Shown: positions 60,133 to 64,000 of the stretch, piece by piece
Numbering within the stretch: the stretch's first letter is position 1
Layout of the letters: each line of letters opens with the position of its first letter
Assembly (NCBI RefSeq): GCF_000378245.1
Contig: NZ_KB899501.1
Coordinates: forward strand, 123,458 to 187,457
Origin: Aromatoleum toluclasticum ATCC 700605
GTDB taxonomy: Bacteria; Pseudomonadota; Gammaproteobacteria; Burkholderiales; Rhodocyclaceae
Reading direction: 5' to 3'
Length of the DNA: 64,000 nt
Notes under the pieces: generated by a model
Database searches by the model: none
What the model saw: the letters and a program-made list of their open reading frames with translations, nothing else
Told to the model about the DNA's origin: nothing
Position numbers and translations under genes: made by a program

Positions 60133-61448
60133 ATGTCTAGCACTCCTAGTATAGCTTTCGTGTCTCTTGGGGTCCCAAGGCGACTGTCGACTCCGAACAC
60201 ATCCTCACGCGCCTGCGGGGCGAGGGCTACGAAATTTCCGGCAGTTATGACGATGCCGATCTCGTGGTCGTCAACACCTGCGGCTTCATCGATGCTGCTG
60301 TCGAGGAATCGCTCGACGCAATCGGCGAGGCGCTTGCCGAGAATGGCAAGGTCATCGTCACCGGCTGCCTCGGCGCCAAGGACGATGTGGTGCTCGCGGC
60401 GCATCCGCAGGTTCTTGCCGTGACCGGTCCACATGCAACCGACGCGGTGATGAAGGCGGTTCACCAGCATCTGCCCAAACCGCACGACCCTTTCACCGAC
60501 CTCGTGCCGCCGCAGGGCATCCGCCTCACGCCGAATCACTACGCCTATCTGAAGATCTCCGAAGGCTGCAACCACCGCTGCACCTTCTGCATCATTCCGT
60601 CGCTGCGCGGTGACCTCGTGTCGCGCCCGATCCACGAAGTGATGCGCGAAGCCGAGTCCCTGGTGGATGCGGGTGTAAAGGAGCTCCTGGTCATCTCTCA
60701 GGACACCAGCGCGTACGGCGTGGACACCAAGTACCGCACCGGATTCTGGAACGGGCGCCCCATCAAGACGCGCCTGCTCGACCTCGCGAGGGCGCTGGGC
60801 GAACTCGGTGTTTGGGTCCGCATGCATTACGTCTATCCCTACCCCAGTGTGGACGACCTCATCCCGCTGATGGCCGAAGGCAAGATCCTCCCCTATCTGG
60901 ATATCCCGTTTCAGCACGCCAGCCCGCGTATCCTCAAGGCCATGCGGCGGCCGGGGAACGTCGAGAACGTCCTCGAACGCATCCGTTCCTGGCGTAGCAT
61001 CTGTCCGGACCTGACGATCCGCTCGACCTTCATCACCGGATTCCCCGGCGAGACTGATGAGGATTTCGAGCTGCTTCTCCAATTCCTCGAGGAGGCACAG
61101 CTCGATCGCGTCGGCGCGTTCGCGTATTCCCCCGTCGAGGGAGCCGAGGCGAACCAGCTTGCGGATCCGCTTCCCGACGAAGTGCGCGAGGAGCGGCGCA
61201 TGCGTCTGATGGAGTTCCAGGAAGATATCTCCACCCAGCGGCTCGAGCGCTGGATCGGTCGCGAGATGACCGTCCTCGTGGACGACATCGAGGAGGACGG
61301 CGCTGTAGCCCGATCTCCCGGGGATGCGCCCGAGATCGACGGCCTCGTCATCATTCCGAATGGCGAGGGGCTTGAGCCGGGTGAGTTTGCCCGGGTGCGC
61401 ATCACCGACTGCGACGTGCACGACCTGTACGCCGAGCCGATCGTCTGA
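60133..61448 (+). pseudogene. rimO: rimO with phage-supplied 5' end, one-base frameshift at the junction
   Basis: RimO is the radical-SAM enzyme that methylthiolates Asp89 of ribosomal protein S12. From 60174 the host frame reads PKATVDSE, later NTCGFIDAA, the radical-SAM cluster GCNHRCTFC, and a C-terminal TRAM domain. Upstream, the phage end offers a new ATG at 60133 reading [13 protein letters not shown], but this is one base out of frame with the host part. The host frame has no ATG before the junction and a stop at 60147. A GTG at 60264 could start a protein that lacks the first Fe-S cysteine. One added T after GGG at 60171 would restore FVSLGCPKA exactly. Confidence 0.8.
60153..60185 (+). 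other. attR (right prophage junction)
   Basis: Phage sequence up to about 60173 joins host rimO codons (CCC AAG GCG ACT). The phage side carries TTTCGTGTCTCTTGGGG, a diverged copy of the host rimO start at attL. The exact crossover is uncertain by 2-3 bases. Confidence 0.75.
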
Positions 61449-61463
61449 CAGGACGCTTAGCCG

Positions 61464-62429
61464 ATGTTCGAGCCGACGCCGCAGAGTTCTGGCAAGTCCG
61501 GCCCCGTCATCGGTTTGGCGCTCGGCAGCGGCGCGGCACGTGGCTGGGCCCACCTCGGCGTGCTGCGCGTGCTTGCGCGTGAGGGGATCGAGCCGCAGAT
61601 CATCTGCGGCTGCTCCATCGGAGCCTTCGTCGGTGCGGCCCTGGCGTCCGGAGATCTCGACAAGCTCACCCAATGGGCCGAAGCACTCAAGTGGCAGGAT
61701 GTCGTGTCCCTGCTTGATGTGAGCCTGCGCGGCGGCCTCATCAAGGGCGAAAAACTCATCCAGTTTTTCGAGCGCAACTTCGTCGACCGCGATTTCTCGG
61801 AGCTCGACCGCAGGTTCGCGTGCGTCGCGACCGAGCTCGAAACGGGACGCGAGATCTGGCTGCGCGAAGGGAGCGTCGCGCAGGCCGTGCGGGCTTCGAT
61901 TGCTTTGCCCGGACTGTTTACTCCCATCGTGCGCGACGGTCGTCTTCTCGTCGATGGCGGGCTGGTGAATCCCGTACCCGTGTCGCTGTGTCGCGCAATG
62001 GGGGCCGACATCGTGATCGCGGTCGATCTGGGTTCGGACATGATCGGCAAGGCGTGGCGCGCCACGCAGGTGGAAGAGGTCGAAGAGACCTCCGAGGGTT
62101 GGACGGAGCGGCTCTTCGCGCGTCTCGGCCTTTCAACGAACGGAAGCGGCAATGGGCGCGGTGCCCAGGCGGCGGCTGCCGTTGCATCCCTCCCATCCCT
62201 GATGACCGTGCTCACGTCCAGCATCAACATCATGCAGGTGCGCATCGCGCGCAGCCGCCTGGCGGGTGAGCCCGCCGAGGTACAGATTTCGCCGAGGCTT
62301 GCGCATATCGGAACGATGGACTTCCACCGTGCCCGTGAGGCGATAGTGGAAGGTGAGGCGGCGGTCACGAGCATGTTGCCGGCTCTGCGCTATGTGCTTG
62401 GGCATGCGGTCCCGGGAGACGCGGCATGA
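61464..62429 (+). CDS. Patatin-like phospholipase (RssA family)
   Basis: 321-aa hydrolase with the oxyanion motif GSGAARGWAHLG, nucleophile elbow GCSIGA and the catalytic Asp in VDGGLVNPVP. It follows rimO closely and overlaps the next gene start (ATGA). Cytoplasmic; substrate unknown. Confidence 0.92.
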   Translation: MFEPTPQSSGKSGPVIGLALGSGAARGWAHLGVLRVLAREGIEPQIICGCSIGAFVGAALASGDLDKLTQWAEALKWQDVVSLLDVSLRGGLIKGEKLIQFFERNFVDRDFSELDRRFACVATELETGREIWLREGSVAQAVRASIALPGLFTPIVRDGRLLVDGGLVNPVPVSLCRAMGADIVIAVDLGSDMIGKAWRATQVEEVEETSEGWTERLFARLGLSTNGSGNGRGAQAAAAVASLPSLMTVLTSSINIMQVRIARSRLAGEPAEVQISPRLAHIGTMDFHRAREAIVEGEAAVTSMLPALRYVLGHAVPGDAA

Positions 62430-63832
62430 ACGAGTTGGTCGGAGCGCTGGCCGGTGCGGTCGGAGCGCCACACGTCATTCACGACGCGGCAGGCATGGCC
62501 CCGCACCTCACGGACTGGCGCGGGCGCTACACAGGCCGCGCGATCGCCGTCGTGAAGCCGGGTAACACGCAGGAAGTCGCAGACGTCGTGCGCATCTGTG
62601 CGTCTGCGAATGTCCCCATGGTGCCGCAGGGAGGCAACACCGGGTTGTGTGGGGGAGCGACGCCGCTCGCCGACGGCGGCTCGGTCGTGATCAGTATGGC
62701 GCGGATGAACCGGATCCGGACGGTCGACGCCGCGAACAATGCGCTCATCGCGGAAGCGGGGTGTACGCTCGCGGCCGTCCAGCAAGCCGCGGAGTCCGCC
62801 GGCAGGCTGTTTCCTCTCGCGCTAGCATCCGAGGGAAGTTGTCTCGTCGGCGGCAACATCTCGACGAACGCCGGCGGCGTGCAGGTCCTGCGCTACGGGA
62901 ATATGCGCGAGCTGGTGCTCGGCATCGAGGTCGTGCTTCCCGACGGGCGCATCTGGGACGGGCTGCGTGCCTTGCGCAAGGACAACACCGGCTACGACCT
63001 CAAGCAGCTCTTCATCGGTGCCGAGGGAACCCTGGGGATCGTTACCGCAGCGGCTCTCAAGCTGTTCCCGCGCCCGCGCGCAACCGCGACGGCCTGGGTC
63101 GCCGTTCCCGATCCTCAGGCCGCTGTGGCCCTGCTGGCCCTGTTGCGCGATCGCTGCGGGGAGCGTGTCAATGCCTTCGAGCTCGTCGGCCGACCCGCTC
63201 TCGACCTCGTGTTGCAACACATTCCCGCGATGCGCGCGCCGCTTGCCGGTGCGCACGACTGGCATGTTCTGGTCGAACTGACCGACGCGCTCGATAGTGC
63301 GGCGCTGGATGACATGATCGAGCGTGCGATCGTCGGGGCGATCGAAAGCGGTCTCGCTGTCGATGGTGCGATCGCGTCGAATCTGACTCAGGCCCGAGCA
63401 CTGTGGGCCTTGCGCGAGAACATTTCCGAGGCGCAGAAAATCGAGGGGGTCAGCATCAAGCACGATATTTCCGTGCCTGTCAGTTGCATCCCCGAATTCC
63501 TGCAGCGGGCGCGGGCGGCCCTGACCGCAATATGGTCGGATGTGCGCATCGTCGCGTTTGGCCACATCGGCGACGGAAACCTGCACTACAACCTTTCCAG
63601 ATCTGGCGCCGTGGACAACGTCGAGTTCGTGGCCCGGACCGGTGAGGTCAACCGCATCGTTCATGATCTGGTCGTCGCACTGAACGGTTCGATCTCGGCC
63701 GAGCATGGCATCGGCCAACTGAAGCGGGAAGAAAACGCCCGCTACAAATCGGAGGTCGAGCTCGATCTGATGAGGACGGTGAAAAGGGCTCTCGATCCGC
63801 ATGGATTGATGAATCCCGGGAAGGTCGTGTAA
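62426..63832 (+). CDS. FAD-linked 2-hydroxyacid dehydrogenase (D-2-hydroxyglutarate/D-lactate type)
   Basis: 468-aa FAD_binding_4 family enzyme: VPQGGNTGLCGGATPLADGG and ASEGSCLVGGNISTNAGG in the FAD domain, and GHIGDGNLHYN with SAEHGIGQLKREEN in the C-terminal FAD-oxidase domain. Oxidises a D-2-hydroxyacid, passing electrons to a flavoprotein or quinone; exact substrate not decidable. The ATG at 62426 overlaps the previous stop. Confidence 0.92.
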   Translation: MNELVGALAGAVGAPHVIHDAAGMAPHLTDWRGRYTGRAIAVVKPGNTQEVADVVRICASANVPMVPQGGNTGLCGGATPLADGGSVVISMARMNRIRTVDAANNALIAEAGCTLAAVQQAAESAGRLFPLALASEGSCLVGGNISTNAGGVQVLRYGNMRELVLGIEVVLPDGRIWDGLRALRKDNTGYDLKQLFIGAEGTLGIVTAAALKLFPRPRATATAWVAVPDPQAAVALLALLRDRCGERVNAFELVGRPALDLVLQHIPAMRAPLAGAHDWHVLVELTDALDSAALDDMIERAIVGAIESGLAVDGAIASNLTQARALWALRENISEAQKIEGVSIKHDISVPVSCIPEFLQRARAALTAIWSDVRIVAFGHIGDGNLHYNLSRSGAVDNVEFVARTGEVNRIVHDLVVALNGSISAEHGIGQLKREENARYKSEVELDLMRTVKRALDPHGLMNPGKVV

Positions 63833-63858
63833 TTCCCGAAAAAAGTGATGGATCGGGG

Positions 63859-63887
63859 TTTACAGCCCTTGGGGGCTACCCTATAAT
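63859..63887 (+). promoter_or_regulatory. Promoter of tRNA-Ala
   Basis: TTTACA (63859-63864), 17-base spacer, TATAAT (63882-63887), 19 bases before the tRNA. Confidence 0.85.
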
Positions 63888-63905
63888 GCGCGCTCTTTCG
63901 CCGTC

Positions 63906-63981
<76 letters not shown>

Positions 63982-64000
63982 GTCGAAAGAATTGAAGTCC

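Larger units (their letters stand above)
18677..60173. mobile_element. Integrated siphovirus-type prophage (about 41.5 kb) carrying a DGR
   Basis: Bounded by the two halves of rimO. It contains a serine integrase, repressor, cro-like gene, replication, packaging, head, long non-contractile tail (tube and tape-measure but no sheath), lysis genes and an early leftward operon. All expected structural genes are open, so it may be able to excise and form particles. Confidence 0.93.

Noticed and set aside
18655..60185. Tyrosine-integrase style direct-repeat att sites
   Set aside because: The two junctions share only scattered identity and the only integrase is a serine recombinase, so no long identical core is expected.

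Overview
The window is GC-rich chromosomal DNA of a betaproteobacterium, most likely Rhodocyclales of the Azoarcus/Aromatoleum/Thauera type. This rests on gene content (class I phaC next to two phaB copies and phaR, and a SulP transporter beside a beta carbonic anhydrase) and on codon use; no rRNA is present to confirm it. It holds about 22 kb of host DNA split by one complete-looking siphovirus-type prophage of about 41.5 kb.

Left host flank (1-18676): the 3' part of rarA, a small gene, serS, mltF, an AhpD-like gene, one tRNA-Ser and two tRNA-Arg, a SulP transporter with carbonic anhydrase, a lytic transglycosylase, manC/algA, bamD divergent from rluD-pgeF, a small membrane protein, and the PHA module phaC-phaB-phaB-phaR. 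Downstream of phaR, rimO begins, but it is cut after 19 codons by the prophage. Right host flank (60174-64000): the rest of rimO, a patatin-like phospholipase, an FAD-linked 2-hydroxyacid dehydrogenase and tRNA-Ala(GGC).

Prophage (about 18677-60173): a large serine integrase lies at the right end beside attR. A LexA-type repressor (31084-31833) and a cro-like gene diverge from a control region with TATACG-N4-CGTATA operators; the same operator overlaps a strong leftward promoter at 30.46-30.49 kb. The rightward arm carries a CII-like regulator, a zinc-finger protein, a prim-pol/VirE helicase, an iteron array that looks like a replication origin, terminase, portal, a fused protease-capsid protein, tail genes, and lysis genes with a GH19 endolysin. 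The leftward arm is a tightly coupled early operon of small genes ending in a DNA cytosine methyltransferase and a P-loop protein.

The most striking system is a diversity-generating retroelement (DGR) inside this leftward early operon (about 22.5-26.6 kb, minus strand). It has a Brt-type reverse transcriptase, one template repeat (TR), and two target proteins of FGE-sulfatase/C-type-lectin type, each ending in a variable repeat (VR). All 27 substitutions between the TR and the two VR cores fall at TR adenines. Each VR is followed by the same hairpin, which the TR lacks. The accessory protein reads as a MutS domain I-Avd fusion. The TR lies inside an open frame, coupled by ATGA overlaps to its neighbours, that ends in an H-NS-like DNA-binding motif.

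The insertion site is also unusual. The phage right end carries a substitute 5' coding end for rimO (own ATG, same Phe-Val-Ser-Leu-Gly) that would restore the gene, but in this sequence it is one base short and out of frame.
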